NCBI GenBank assembly: GCA_037576195.1 | Contig: CM075101.1 | Location: 19,592,001-19,656,000 of the forward strand | DNA length: 64,000 nucleotides | Reading direction: 5' to 3' | Origin: Phytoseiulus persimilis | Lineage: Eukaryota > Arthropoda > Arachnida > Mesostigmata > Phytoseiidae | Part shown: piece after piece, positions 25,401 through 36,377 of the stretch | Numbering within the stretch: position 1 is the stretch's first letter | Layout: every line of letters begins with the position of its first letter | Position numbers and translations under genes: made by a program | The notes under the pieces: model-generated | The model's database searches: none | Seen by the model: the letters and a program-made list of their open reading frames with translations, nothing else | What the model was told of the DNA's origin: nothing

Positions 25401-27839
25401 TGCGCTGTACCCGCCACTTGTGTGTCATGATTATAGTGTCCATGATTCCTCTCCGAATCGTTGTTCCTGGATTCCTTGCTGCGGAAAGAGTTGCATGTTC
25501 TAGCTGTATCCTTGGCAGGAAGCTGTCGCAGTGTGTTCTCGACGCACTATGTTCTTTAACGTTTTTGTGAGCATGTTCATGTCGATGGCGTCGCGATGAA
25601 ATATGGTTTGGAACAGTGATCGGTTTCGTGCAATTCGTATGACTATTCCCGACGTTGATCTCTAACATTTTTCCTTCTCCTGTCGTGGCGAACTCAGGCA
25701 CGCGATACATGGTGGTAGACTGCGGCGGAGGCACAGTTGACATAACTGTACATGAGCTGAATGACAGTCTCGGCACGCTCCGAGAAATCCACAAGGCTAC
25801 AGGCGGTCCTCACGGATCGGTTGGAGTGGACCTCGAATTCGAGAGACTCTTATGCGACATTTTTGGCGCTGATTTCATCGGGCAATACAAGCTCAAACGG
25901 TACGGAAATCGTTCAGGAGCCCGTTCCGTGTCGACCTGCATATTCTAGAAACCTGTAGAGACCCCGACCTCGCTCTCCTCACCTGCTCAGAGCTGCCAAA
26001 TTCCTGATCTTGGTTTACCGAGCTCTTAATTGTTTTCTGTTTTTTCAGATCGTCTGGTTGGGTGAACTTGATGGTGGGATTCGAAGCCCGCAAGCGAAGT
26101 GTAAGTCCATTCAAGGATAACCCGTTGAACATTTCGCTCCCCTTCTCATTCATCGACTACCACAAGAAGGTCAAAGGCTCCTCGGTGAGTGGGATTCCTG
26201 CACCAAGATTGTCAGCAGATTTTGTTTTTGATCAAATCCTTCGACGACACTCTCCAAGATCCGAGAAACGACTGAAGCTTGGTTCCCTCTGTGGTCCTCG
26301 ATCGAGCGTGGACTTTTTTGCGTTCTTACGGCGCCTTTGTTTCCAGGTCGAGAGCGTCATCAAGAAGTTCAACAACAAGGAGGTGAAATGGTCTCCGCAA
26401 GGCATGCTGAGGCTTGAGCCGCGACTGATGATGACTTTGTTCAAACCCACGTGTGAAGCCATAAAAGACCACATCGCCGCAGTACTGAATCATCAAAACC
26501 TTGTCGACACGCATTACCTCTTCCTCGTGGGGGGCTTTGCGGAGTCCCAGGTCCTGCAGAAAGCTGTTCGCGACGAGTTCAAAAATAGGGTCAGTGGTCT
26601 TGCTCGCGGGAAAGAACTGATTTTCAAAATTGAGAGCGATAATCCTGTCCGCCTTCACTTCCCTTGTGATCTGTGTTCGTCATCTCCGACTCAACGGCGC
26701 TCGTGAACTACAGGAGGCTTGAGAAAGACTTCTCGAGAAGGTTCTGCGATGGATCGACAGAACATTCTGTCTTAATAATTTACGGCTTTCCGCAGGTCAA
26801 GGTCATTGTACCTCAGGGTGTGAGTATGGCCATATTGAGAGGTGCCGTCCTATTTGGATTGGACCCTCAGGTTATCCGACAGCGTCGCAGTAGGATGACT
26901 TACGGCGTCGGAATCCTCAACCGTTTTGTACATGGTCTACACCCCCCTTCGAAAAAAATTGTCAAAGACGGGGTCGAGTGGTGAGTTCGGAAATCATTTC
27001 TCGCGCAAACTAACCTGAACAGGTGCATTCCACGCTCGAGAAACTTGAAAACCACGCGTCCGTCCATATCGACGCTACCCTCTGTAATGATGTCACGCAA
27101 TCAGGACAACCCCGATTTCATCTCCCTGCCTCTCCCGGAAGAGAGTGATATGCGGCTGTTGACGACAATGATCCTGCTTCCAGGTGCGCGGATGTATTCG
27201 ACAAGTTCGTGCTGGCCGACCAGAGTATAAATGTCGGATCTCAAGTGCGCAGATCCTACACACCCGCAAAGCAGGGTCAGACCTGTTCCATCATCCACAT
27301 TTACTGCAGCGACAGAGACGACGTTTGTTTCATCACAGATCCGGGAGTTCAAAAGTGCGCAACACTCGTTTTGGATCTGGCCATCGACCCACCGCGATAC
27401 GAGAGTGAGTTCTCCAGAAACGGTGTCTTTTTTATAAGTCGTGGACATTATGAAAGTGGAAGATTCGGGATGAGCTCATGGTAGGGCGAGGCCCTCAGGC
27501 ACAAGACGAGCGAACCAATCGCCTTCATTGATTCCTCCCTGTTCCGTCTCTCGTAGGAATCACGTCTTTGGACGAGAACGTTTGTAATGAGCGCTGTGTG
27601 GATGCTGCTCGGCGAGAAATCGAAGCATTGATGACTTTTGGAGAGACAGAAATCAAGGTTTGTTCGGAATGTCCATCATAGTGTGTACCGCCAGTAGTTC
27701 CCGAAAGTGATCTCCACATCTCCAGCAGTTTCAAGGTTTATGGAGAAGATTATTGAGTCGACCCCGTTTTCAGGTGAGCGCATTGGACATCAGCACAGGA
27801 GTGTGCGTGAAGGCTGATGTGGATTTCTTGAGTGTTTGA
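18843..27839 (+). CDS. HSPA12: HSPA12A/B-like Hsp70-family ATPase
   Basis: Orthologue of the atypical Hsp70 proteins HSPA12A/HSPA12B, which keep an actin-like ATPase fold but lack the usual substrate-binding domain. Conserved exons, all phase-consistent with GT-AG borders: 20434-20495, 20557-20817, 21803-21978, 24296-24514, 24719-24908, 25698-25899, 26049-26184, 26347-26589, 26796-26980, 27184-27404, 27557-27657, 27774-27839 (TGA). Visible motifs are the phosphate-1 loop [14 protein letters not shown], then [30 protein letters not shown], the phosphate-2 loop [28 protein letters not shown], the adenosine motif [20 protein letters not shown] [11 protein letters not shown], and [10 protein letters not shown]. 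Two possible 5' ends both join 20434 in phase: exons 18843-19111 plus 19249-19428 (836 residues in total), or an exon with ATG 19579 ending at 19811 (764 residues). Human proteins are near 680 residues, so both give a longer, disordered N-terminus. The largest intron is 2.3 kb (21979-24295). Family identity is certain; the 5' exons are inferred. Confidence 0.93.
19579..19811 (+). CDS. Putative alternative first coding exon B of the HSPA12-like gene
   Basis: ATG-initiated open frame of 77 codons plus 2 nt, ending at a strong AAG|GTAAGAA donor. Composition is acidic and serine-rich, including [17 protein letters not shown], typical of a disordered N-terminal tail. An in-frame TGA lies 27 bp upstream of the ATG, which supports a start here unless an unseen acceptor intervenes. 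The phase-2 end fits the next exon at 20434 (or 20437 using the second of two tandem CAG acceptors). It is an alternative to exons A, not obviously spliceable between them and the core, because I found no acceptor giving the right phase. Confidence 0.45.
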
Positions 27840-28013
27840 CAGGATTTTCCTTCTGGTGTCAACCTTTGGGCACGGCGACAGTTCTGGAGAGGTGGTGGAG
27901 ATCCTCGGCAAGATCCGTATCCGGATCCGTTATGTATTTATAGAAACTACGCACAGCATAAATGCTATGCATTCACCCCGCTTCCGTATGAACATCTGTT
28001 AAGACGTTGATGG

Positions 28014-28019
28014 AATAAA
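28014..28019 (+). other. Polyadenylation signal, HSPA12-like gene
   Basis: Canonical AATAAA about 175 bp after the HSPA12-like stop codon at 27837-27839, in the right orientation and followed by a T-rich stretch near 28050. Confidence 0.6.
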
Positions 28020-29031
28020 GCACTGTGCTCAGTGGCGATACGTCCTGCCTTTTTTTTTGTCTTGAATTCGATGTATGCACTTTTTCCCCCCGATCGAATC
28101 ACTGTTGCTTCGCCGCAGGAGTTCAGCTGTGCTCATCATACGCGGTGGAAGCAACCTCAACCTGAGATCGTTGAGGCGAGCTCACCATCCTAGGGTCGGT
28201 ATCTTGCTCCCCATTGCACCAGAAGGTGCCTTACTCACTCTTAATCATTTGCTCAAATCGCCTCCCCTGGTAGATGCGAATTCACTGACCGAACCTCCCG
28301 CCCGACTGAAACTTCGGCCCTAAAAACTGCACACACATCCGCTACATGGGCGCTCCCTTTGACGGCACCACTGGTGAGAGGAAAGCATCGGCAATAAGCA
28401 GTCACTCGGGCAGTTCTCCCGGGAAAATTATTCATGCAATATGCACTTATGGTTTGACCTCAAGCTTGCGACGCTTGGATATTCGACCTGACGGAATATC
28501 AGACAATACCAGAAAACGGGCTTCGTGCAAATCAAATCATACCAAATTAACGGTCAAATCGTTGGGGAGGCTGGAAAATTTCCTTACGACTCCGGATGCC
28601 GCATAAGCGAATTAATAAAAGTCATGGGTGGGCCCGTGATTGCCTCATGGTCGGCAGATCAAATCATCCCACCGGTAGCGAAAATTTCGGGAGCCGCTCA
28701 AAGTCGCCAGTTATTGAAGGAATCTTCCACGTGCTCTACGATGCCGCGGGACTACGGTTGCGACTTGCTCTGGCGAGCTTCGTCGTTAGAGAGGAACGCG
28801 ACGTTTTCTCTTCCTTCTTCCATCCGCAGGGAAAATCGGACGCCGGAGGAGTTTCAGTTTCTGCGATCCTGATGGTGCGAATAACTTTCATGGCTCTGAA
28901 AGCGGGTTGCAACTCATCCGTGCTCCGCGCTTCACCGCACTCATGATTGGTCATCCGCTGGATGAGCTGTCGGAGAGAAAATTTTCATCTATTCACGAGC
29001 GAAAAAAAAACACCAAACAAATTGCTCATAG
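28020..29031. other. Intergenic spacer between HSPA12-like gene and nuclear receptor
   Basis: No recognisable gene. Overlapping + strand frames at 28346-28946 are open, but they change frame freely and show no domain. The motif CAAATCAAATCATACC near 28527 and GCAGATCAAATCATCCC near 28655 are similar, perhaps a short local duplication. Confidence 0.35.
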
Positions 29032-29286
29032 ACGACTCGTTCAAAATTCTTGTTTGAGTTGAAGGAGACTTTCAAGGGAACCAAACGAAGCTCGTGAGTA
29101 TCTTCGCAGGCATGCCCCCCCCCGGGTTTACCGTCTTTCGGGAAAATGACTGCTTTTTGGTAGCGATGCCCTGATCACCGAGAAGCGTAATGTGCAGCGG
29201 CTCCTGTGGTTCGACGAAGCTTCGATCGTCTTGTCAGGCACTCCTAATCAAGGGGTCCTGACGAAACCGAATGAAGTGTCGCCTCT
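29032..29286 (+). CDS. Coding-like 5' exons upstream of the nuclear receptor
   Basis: Two small exons with good borders: 29032-29093 (acceptor CTCATAG, donor GTGAGTATC) and 29164-29286 (acceptor TTTTTGGTAG, donor GTGAGTATT). They join in phase 2 to give about 61 residues with a protein-like composition (…KRNVQRLLWFDEASIVLSG…). The strong donor at 29287 leaves phase 2, which does not continue into the receptor frame that opens at 29347. An alternative weak donor after 29275 (GAA|gtgtcg) would join in frame. They may be the receptor's N-terminal region, a transcribed leader, or the tail of something else. No further upstream exon was identified. Confidence 0.35.
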
Positions 29287-29346
29287 GTGAGTATTTAGTT
29301 TCCTCAAATCTTGGTCAGAAAATCGCCGCAGAAATCGCTTTTGTAG

Positions 29347-30791
29347 ATGGGCGACAATGAGCTCTTCGAGCTCGATCCGATTCGCGGCGACGAGGACTGT
29401 CTACAACCAGCGAAGGCAGAGATACATGACAAGAACGATCCGATTTCGAGAAAGTTGGCCATCCGTCAGTTCGAGCAAAAAGTACCCCGGACTGTCCAAG
29501 TCAGGCATGCAGTTGATGTGATCACGTGCGATATTTGTCGGGAGTACGCAAAGTTCAGACATTTTGGAATCTTCTGCTGCAAGAAGTGCGCTGAGATCGT
29601 GGTGCCCGCTGTTCGCAGCCGTGTCGTTCCGACTGGGGAATGTGTCCTCATGATTTATTTCGCGCCGTCGACCACGACTTGCAAGAGCTGCGTACCTTGT
29701 CGCATGAAGAAGTGCGTCGAAGATATCATCGAGATTCGAGGTGATTTCGAGGATCAATGAGAAAGAGGAATTCGCAACCCGCGACTCGCTCCCTGAATCA
29801 GCTCAGCCGGATTGCTCGAGTTAGCTTGGCGCTCTGGAGAAACTGATTTCTCGGTCGTTTGCAGACACCAGGAAGCGATTGATCGAAGAAGAGAACATAG
29901 AGCACCGGCGTCTGTTGGAAGAGGCCCGTAGGGAGTTCATCACATCCCGAGCGGACAATATAGAAATCGTCAGTAGTAACGCCCATCAGACTAACTCGTC
30001 TGCTTCCCGGATGAGCGAAATCCTTCATGATTATCTCTCCACAGGAGCAGTATTTTCCTGATGGGAACTGGAAGAAATGCAGATCGATGCAACACTTGAA
30101 CGACGCGTTTGACGAATCGTGCGAGAAACTCCTCCAGTACATAGGGCGATTAAACACGCTCCGGATCCTCACCAACGCAGATAGAACAAGACTGGTCCGA
30201 TCTTACGCTTCACAGCACTTCATTCTCGAGATCCTCCGACGTTCTAGTCACCTCAAGGACTCCACCATCGCCAATGTCATCGAACTGGATTCCGCATACG
30301 TTTACGACGTAGCAGACAAGAAACTCAGAAGAAGCTCAATGGGAAAATTCTTCTGTGAAATGATCCTCCCCCTCGCATCTGCGATGAGGAAGTTTGGGGT
30401 CGATGACGAGGACCATGCTTACCTCCGAGCTTGCTGTTTCTTCAATCCAGGTGAATCGCGTTTCGTGTAGCGGTACCCCCCCGCCTCGGTCATTGTCATC
30501 AGAAGCTCAATGATTGATGGATGTGGCGAAGGAAACAATATGTCTGGTATTTCAGAGGTGCCGGATCTCGAGAACAAAAAGTACGTCGATGTCGTGCATG
30601 AGTTCTTTGTTGACCAGTTCAGACAATATCTGTACAGAGAGACCAGGAAATCGTACAAGAAGCTGAGAATATTCAAAGAAGCAGCAACGATGGCCGCTGG
30701 CGGGCTCCTCATTCTTTTGCGAGGAACTCACACGCAAAAGAGCGATCTGATGCGAGAGCTCGTGAAGCACAAGGATTTCGAGAAAAAGTGA
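29347..30791 (+). CDS. Orphan nuclear receptor with degenerate DNA-binding domain
   Basis: Ligand-regulated transcription factor family. Exons: 29347-29740, 29865-29968, 30045-30450, 30556-30791; all phases agree and give 379 residues from ATG 29347. Residues 61-81 hold the first zinc module, C61-X2-C64-X13-C78-X2-C81, complete, with HFG in place of the usual HYG. The P-box after C78 reads KKCAEIVV instead of the EGCKGFF type. In the second module, C99, C115, C118 and the following C123 are present, but the cysteine expected at position 105 is phenylalanine; C112 is an extra cysteine nearby. After a charged hinge (RKRLIEEENIEHRRLLEEAR) comes a ligand-binding domain with an LTNADRTRLVRSYASQHFI helix 4-5 signature and VDDEDHAYLRACCFFNP. 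The last helix contains LMRELV, an AF-2-type motif, at about 366-371. The subfamily cannot be assigned. An ATG directly after an AG leaves open a spliced 5' extension. Confidence 0.85.
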
Positions 30792-32549
30792 CCCATAAAT
30801 TCATGTTTTCGTGATCGAATCTGAATTTCCCTCTCGGGGAAGAATCATTCCCCGAGGAGTGCCTCGAGCACATTCCATTTCGTATTGTTTGACATGTTTC
30901 CCAGTGTTTCCTCTTCTTCCGGGACACTCTGGGCCCAGTATGCAGGCAGGCGTGGGACTGGAAGGAGCAGGTCATGGAAGAGCGAACAGAATACTATGTC
31001 CATTCTCTAGCGTCTAAAGACCTCCATCAGAAGTTTTCGCCATCACGTATGATCGACATCCGAGATCTTGTGTCAGGAAAGTGTCCATCGCAAACGAGAA
31101 CTCCTTCAGCCGCCTAGCTGACGTCGCCGTTGTGGTGGCCGTGGACACGATTCGCGCGAGCTCAGAATCAAGTCGGCAGTTCTGCTCCAACAGACACAGT
31201 CTGCTTCAGTTCGTGTTATACTAGGTTGCTGCAGCAGGACGGTGGCAGTGACTCGAGTTTTGACAAACACTCGAGCACTCCATTCAGGCTGACTATCTAG
31301 CGTAACGTTTCTGACGATCCGTGCTCAATGTCCACTTCCCCCACTACGAGAGTTCGCGCTCGGAAATTTTCAGAACTCACTCAAACGTCCGTAGGTTCCG
31401 ATTGAGTATCATTCGGTCAATGGATCTCCCTGTTGTTTTCCCAACTACTCCGATCTTGTCGAGATTCCGGGCTGCTCCAGGAGGTGTCGAGGAAGGCAAC
31501 CAAACGCAGATGATGAAACTCCCATTCTTTTTTTCTGAGTGGTTCTGGGGAAGTATAGCCTTCGATGAGCCCACATCATCAAACTCATGCTTTCATTCGA
31601 ACCCCGCATCCATTTCTGCAATAGAGGTGAAGCTGCGAAGCTCGTCCAAGAACGCAGGCGTCCTCAGAACTTTCGCTGTTGAATCTATGTTTGTAAAAAT
31701 CGAAGATCTGTTTGTTTGTTTGTCTGTCCTCAATGAGCTACTCCGGGATTGATCGGGTCGACGTAAAACCAACGGCACGTTGTGCGGCGGCTCACAGGGG
31801 AGGACATGGGCCAGCGCAGTCGGCCGGAGACCATCTAATAGTATCTGAAATGAAGCTCCCTCAATATCCGTACCTTAGTTCCAAATTCTGAGAATTGTTC
31901 TGATGTTGCAATCGACCTCGGTGATTCCCCATGGTCTCACCGAGAGGTGAACATATCACTCTGATTGCGCCTGGCACTGAAGTTTAGGACATGGGCCACA
32001 AATCCATCTTCGAAAATTTATACATCGATCTTGGGAGGCATGCTACGATTCACTGAGCCATTGACTTTTGCGACTTTCGAATGCAGATCTCGAAATCGGT
32101 TTCAGATTGCTCCGACGAAAGTCTTGGAAACAAGTTATCCGAGCTGCCTGAGATTGAGGATGGCCGCCTGGAGAGAGCCGACGCAATTTTCTTCGGAAGT
32201 CTCGCGAAAGTTCGGCTTCGAGGTTTCATTATGGCAGAGCATGTTTCTCGAGACAGCCTAGGAACCGATTTCCTTTTATCCCCGAAGACTACGTAGAGTA
32301 GCGGGTTCTCTCCTCTATGAACTTTAAAAAAAAAAAGAGAAAAGCCTCCCAGCGCATCCTCAACCATCGGCCAAATCTAGCGAATCCGGCGTCTATATAG
32401 CCTGTAAACGTTGCATATAAACCATTCAATTCAGGCGCAAGCACGCTCTGTGGATCCTTTTCCATTGCGTGATTTATATCATGTCTATGACATCAATACA
32501 ATCGAGGAGGCACTGCCGTCGTTACGATCCGGAAAATTGCTTCGCTGAG
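30792..32549. other. Intergenic, unassigned coding-like fragments
   Basis: No recognisable gene. A + strand frame at 31321-31752 (143 codons) and one at 32081-32296 are open. The latter begins after an AATGCAG acceptor-like site with an acidic, protein-like run (SDESLGNKLSELPEIEDGR), so it could be an exon of an unrecognised or decayed gene. No partner exon with matching phase was found. Confidence 0.3.
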
Positions 32550-32555
32550 TTTATT
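32550..32555 (-). other. Polyadenylation signal, POLDIP2
   Basis: AATAAA on the minus strand about 210 bp past the POLDIP2 stop codon, in the correct orientation. Confidence 0.5.
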
Positions 32556-32762
32556 TAAATATAAGTTCAATATTCACACGGGTGTCGGCTGGCTTGGCGT
32601 GCTCCACACGCGAAGCATCTATATACTAATGAGCTCATCGGAGCTTTTCCGCCGATTCCAACTGAATGTGCGATTGTGTTCGATGTCCTGGGCTTCTCGA
32701 AGCGGAAGCCTAGAACTCCTCCTCAAATTGTTGTGTCTCAATTGAACAATCATATCTGAGAA

Positions 32763-35079
32763 CTAAACCTCCGATTTACTCTCCAAGCTAAATGGAGGGA
32801 TTTTGCAATCGAACATGTACCCACCCTCTCTTTCCATCCGGAAGGTGCCCCTAGAATCGAGAACAGGCATGTCAATGTCTTCAGGTGGGTATTTTAAAAT
32901 TCAATCTCAATGGAACTGAAACCTACCACATGTGACCGCTAGAAGCTTGGAGCGAGACATGTGAACTGTACTGGAATGCGGGGAGAGTTTTACTCAACAC
33001 GGGTTCCTGGCCCACAACACCTCGACCATTGATGGTTTCCAAGTTCCCTGATTGAGAGAAGATCCTCCAGTGTCGCTCGCGTAGCTGTACAGCTTTCTCG
33101 CCCAGGTTCTCGATCCTTATGCAGTATCGCCACTAAAGGAGTTCGAGGGTTTCTATTTACGATGCCAGGAGACGCAAATCGAGATCATGAGAGTCGATTC
33201 TCTAATCATATTGATGTTTCGAAATAATGAGAGGCGTTCTGCGCTGCCGTACAGACCCAGTATATCGATAAATTGTGGTTTGACCGACATCCCATGTAGA
33301 AAGGTATCACGGTGACCCTGACGTCCTCTGTCGTCTCTTTATGAACTTGATTCATCTCCAACCAAGGGTGGTTCTTGTCCTGCCACAGACGCAGCGTTTC
33401 CCGCGCTCGGAACGGCGGATCTGCGGGCATATGGACAGATGAAGAACACTCAGGTCAGCGGTTAAATCGGTGAGGCTGCCGCCCGGTGCGGGAGTTTGAA
33501 GGGCTCGAGGGGAGCTGCACTCAAGTTTCATTCGAAGGTAAATGGGCGTCGAAATAACTGCCAATTCACACTCAGAACGCTGCCCAGACGCAGCTGGATG
33601 GTGGAACGCTCTCAATTTTGCTGAACGGTGTTGTAAACTTTGAGCAGCTCTCACCTTTGTTCGGGTCCGGTTGCAAGAACTTATCGAAAAGTTCATGATT
33701 GATCACCTGCGGAACCAGGAAGCTCTCGTATCGACTCATGATTTGAACCGTGTGATTCTTGATGGAGACGGAGACGAAGGAGAACCACGAAAACCAAGCG
33801 AAAGAGGCGGGAGACTGACAACTCCTGAACACTGACCTGTTCCTTTGTGGCTGTGTAGGGCAAAATGTCGTCGTGGGAGACGTAATCCAAGCCTGGGAGC
33901 GCATACAAGGACTTCGAGTCCTCTTGATTGCCCAAAAAAGTGACCGCTTCGGTTTGGGTCCGCTGAAATTAAAAAAGTTCCTCATGCTTACCGTATAACG
34001 AGGATATCAGCGCGAATCAATTGTCCAGCTTGACGAGGGTTCGAGGATTCGAAAATATTCCTGATTTCGCCAATATTGAATACTAACCACGTGAGCGCAA
34101 TCTCTGGAGTCGATCAAGACTTGGTAGAAAGTTTGGGACTGCCCGTTGACAACTCTTGGATGCACAAAAGCGTTCGATGGGTTTGACTCTGTTTCCCTGT
34201 TAAGAAATCGGACCTCATATATTGTCCTGCTCATAAGCTGTTGATTCGTTTGTTTTTCTGTCATGACACAAGGCTGGGACATGTTATCCAACAATTCTGA
34301 GATTGATTCAGAACATCCTCCTCTGCGTTTGTATCTGACATCGCATTCAAGCTTCAAGGAGACTCACTCTGAACCGTCACTTGTGGATAGATCTCGGTCA
34401 TACACCCTGGCGGTCCACGGAAACAGAGTTACACCACGGTAACCGAACACTCGATGCAGGAACAGTTGACCGGTTTCATATTTGCCTTCCTTCGGGAGTT
34501 CCAAGCGACCGACTTCAGCAAGTCTGGAACAAAAACAGAAGATTCGGATCAGTTTTCTCGAAAGGAGAGCGCATCACTCCGCGCACCCAACTTCGGATAC
34601 TCGGCCGAGCTGTTTTCTACAAAGTCGCTGAATTTCGATTCGGTTCACTCTGCGGCAGCTTGATAATCATAAAAAATGTTTTTCGCCTGAGAGAGATGTC
34701 AGCGATCAGTCAACTTGGCTGGCCGGCATTGGAGGCGAATCTGAGCTCAAATACCTCCACGAACCGCAATCCGGTATTTGTGTGCTGAGGTCCTCTCCAC
34801 GATTCCTCCCACGACCCCTGTACTCCTTCGAATATGAAGGCGCAGAAATATCGAATTCATGTATCGCTCTTGCCAATCAGAACCTTGGAACAGCAATTGG
34901 AACGAACGTTCAACCACGGAGCACAGTCGTTGCGCAGACCGTGTACGGGGCCGCTGCAGCTCTTCTCAGCATAGTCTGGACTCGAGTCATCGAGGGACAC
35001 TCTCTCACCTCGTGTAATTTCTGTTGCTCACGTTTGTAGGCCGAGATCGCAGAAAACTCTCTTTTAAAAACCTCTGCAT
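32763..35079 (-). CDS. POLDIP2: Polymerase delta-interacting protein 2 (POLDIP2/PDIP38)
   Basis: Complete eight-exon gene, 323 residues. In transcription order: 35079-35009, 34523-34368, 34196-34088, 33962-33837, 33706-33655, 33420-33257, 33132-32927, 32850-32763 (stop TAG). All borders are GT-AG and all phases agree. POLDIP2 is mainly a mitochondrial matrix protein with reported nuclear roles in DNA replication and tolerance; it binds PCNA, DNA polymerases and the ClpXP protease. Exon 1 encodes a short basic, hydroxyl-rich leader (MQRFLKESFLRSRPTNVSN) fitting mitochondrial import. Exons 2-5 hold the YccV/HspQ-like domain (EGKYETGQLFLHRVFGYRG, FYQVLIDSRDC, LPGLDYVSHDDILPY). Exons 6-8 hold the ApaG/DUF525 domain (DVRVTVIPFYMGCR, WRYCIRIENLG, FQYSSHVSLQASSGHMWGTF). 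The human protein has 368 residues; the shortening is at the N-terminal leader and the C-terminal tail after IPPFSLES. Confidence 0.95.
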
Positions 35080-35582
35080 CAAGGCAGCCATGACTATATG
35101 ACTGCTGAGAGTATACCGATGAGCTGCGGCGTAGTTCAACGACCTAGACGCTTCTTCGTCAACGAACCCATTTGTTTGCCCGGGAAGCCCATTCCGAAGG
35201 ATGTCAGTGGCTCTGTCCGGAATGCCTGCTCCGGAACGATATCCAGTCCACGTCTCCGGTCGGCCGTGGTTTGGCCGAAGATTGCCAACGGTTCCGCTGA
35301 ACGAGAACGGTTTGCGATTGAGCTATGTCGGTTCTAAGTTGGTGCGCGAAGAGCGATCAGCTGATCATGCTCCAACTCTCGTACCGGCCGGCGGGTTGTC
35401 TGAGGTGCACGGTGACGTAGAATTGGAGCGTCGCGTTCTAGTCGAGCAATGCCGTTCTCAGATTGGCTTGCTGCGGCGGGAGCCGCATACGTTGACGCCA
35501 AGAGAGTTTAAACGAAAGCGCAGCCTACTTCCTCGAGTGAAAACATCATTTCGTGGAACCATTGTGTCATTAGTTTGTCATT
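35080..35582. other. Spacer between POLDIP2 and the SKP1-like gene
   Basis: Holds the POLDIP2 promoter side and the 3' side of the SKP1-like gene. A + strand frame at 35201-35653 is open for 150 codons on the opposite strand and is not recognisable. No core promoter element is obvious. Confidence 0.35.
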
Positions 35583-35588
35583 TTTATT
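35583..35588 (-). other. Polyadenylation signal, SKP1-like gene
   Basis: AATAAA on the minus strand about 125 bp past the stop of the SKP1-like gene, correctly oriented. Confidence 0.5.
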
Positions 35589-35712
35589 CATTCACCATGG
35601 AACGGATTGAGCGCCCGCCGACTGTGGGGGCACTTTTCGATACTTGGGCATGATAGACCGAGAATTCGGTTCTGGCTGGCGGCACCTTTCAAACAGCCTC
35701 GCAAATCAACTC

Positions 35713-36186
35713 TCAATCCAGAGAAGCCCAATCATTCTCCCTTCGAACTCGTTCTTCTTCCTCTCTTGTAAAATCATTGACTATTCTGAATGCGCGACGC
35801 AGCTGTTCAGGTTGTTTCTCGCTGATCATACTCGCAACAAGTCGGCAAGCGACTTCCTTCAGTTGTCCAATTTCGAGATAATTCGCTGCCATGATGATAT
35901 CAAACAGCGTCGCTTGGTCTACGTCAAAGAAACGTGAAGTCCATTCCACTAATGCACTGCACTCCTCATCCGTGGGTTCGGATTCTGTGGCTTTGTTCCG
36001 ATCTAACCACTGGATAATTCTTCTCAAGGTTCTGGCGTTGACTTTTGGTAATGGGATGAGATCGTCGTCGCTATCAGTGAATCCATTATCCTCTAAAATC
36101 ATTCTCAACACGGCAGATTGCTTCGCTGTTTCCAAATCTACTCCGAAGACAATGCCATCACAACTCACGAGCCTGACGAACTCCAT
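35713..36186 (-). CDS. SKP1-like SCF ubiquitin ligase adaptor, intronless
   Basis: Full-length single-exon SKP1 family protein, 157 residues against about 163 in human SKP1. SKP1 bridges cullin-1 and F-box proteins in SCF E3 ubiquitin ligases. Residues 1-65 form the BTB/POZ-like fold (VSCDGIVFGVDLETAKQS, IPLPKVNARTLRRIIQW). Residues 85-130 form the dimerisation and core helices (FFDVDQATLFDIIMAANYLE). The C-terminal F-box-binding helices are present (NDFTREEEERVRRENDW, close to the canonical NDFTEEEEAQVRKENQW). Divergence is spread along the protein and the acidic loop near residue 75 is shortened. The lack of introns beside intron-rich neighbours suggests a retroposed or lineage-expanded paralogue rather than the founding SKP1. 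An AATAAA follows on the same strand. Function as an SCF adaptor is inferred from family. Confidence 0.92.
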   Translation of the reverse strand: MEFVRLVSCDGIVFGVDLETAKQSAVLRMILEDNGFTDSDDDLIPLPKVNARTLRRIIQWLDRNKATESEPTDEECSALVEWTSRFFDVDQATLFDIIMAANYLEIGQLKEVACRLVASMISEKQPEQLRRAFRIVNDFTREEEERVRRENDWASLD

Positions 36187-36377
36187 TTCAACGATTTTCT
36201 GAAATTTTTCGAGGGGTAACTAAAGACTGATTAGGTCACTTGCGGCCGTGTGACTTCCTACAGAACTGCACGTTCCAACACGAGACGAGGGCATCGTCGA
36301 GGAATCGTTAACATGAGCGCGATCCTTCATCGCCTGGTGGCAGGTTCTGGAAACAGCTCTAACCGTCCCTCGTCGCG

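Noticed and set aside
25252..25794. Minus-strand open frame of 180 codons within the HSPA12-like gene
   Set aside because: It is antisense to the phosphate-2-loop exon and the preceding intron; openness follows from the codon use of the real exon.
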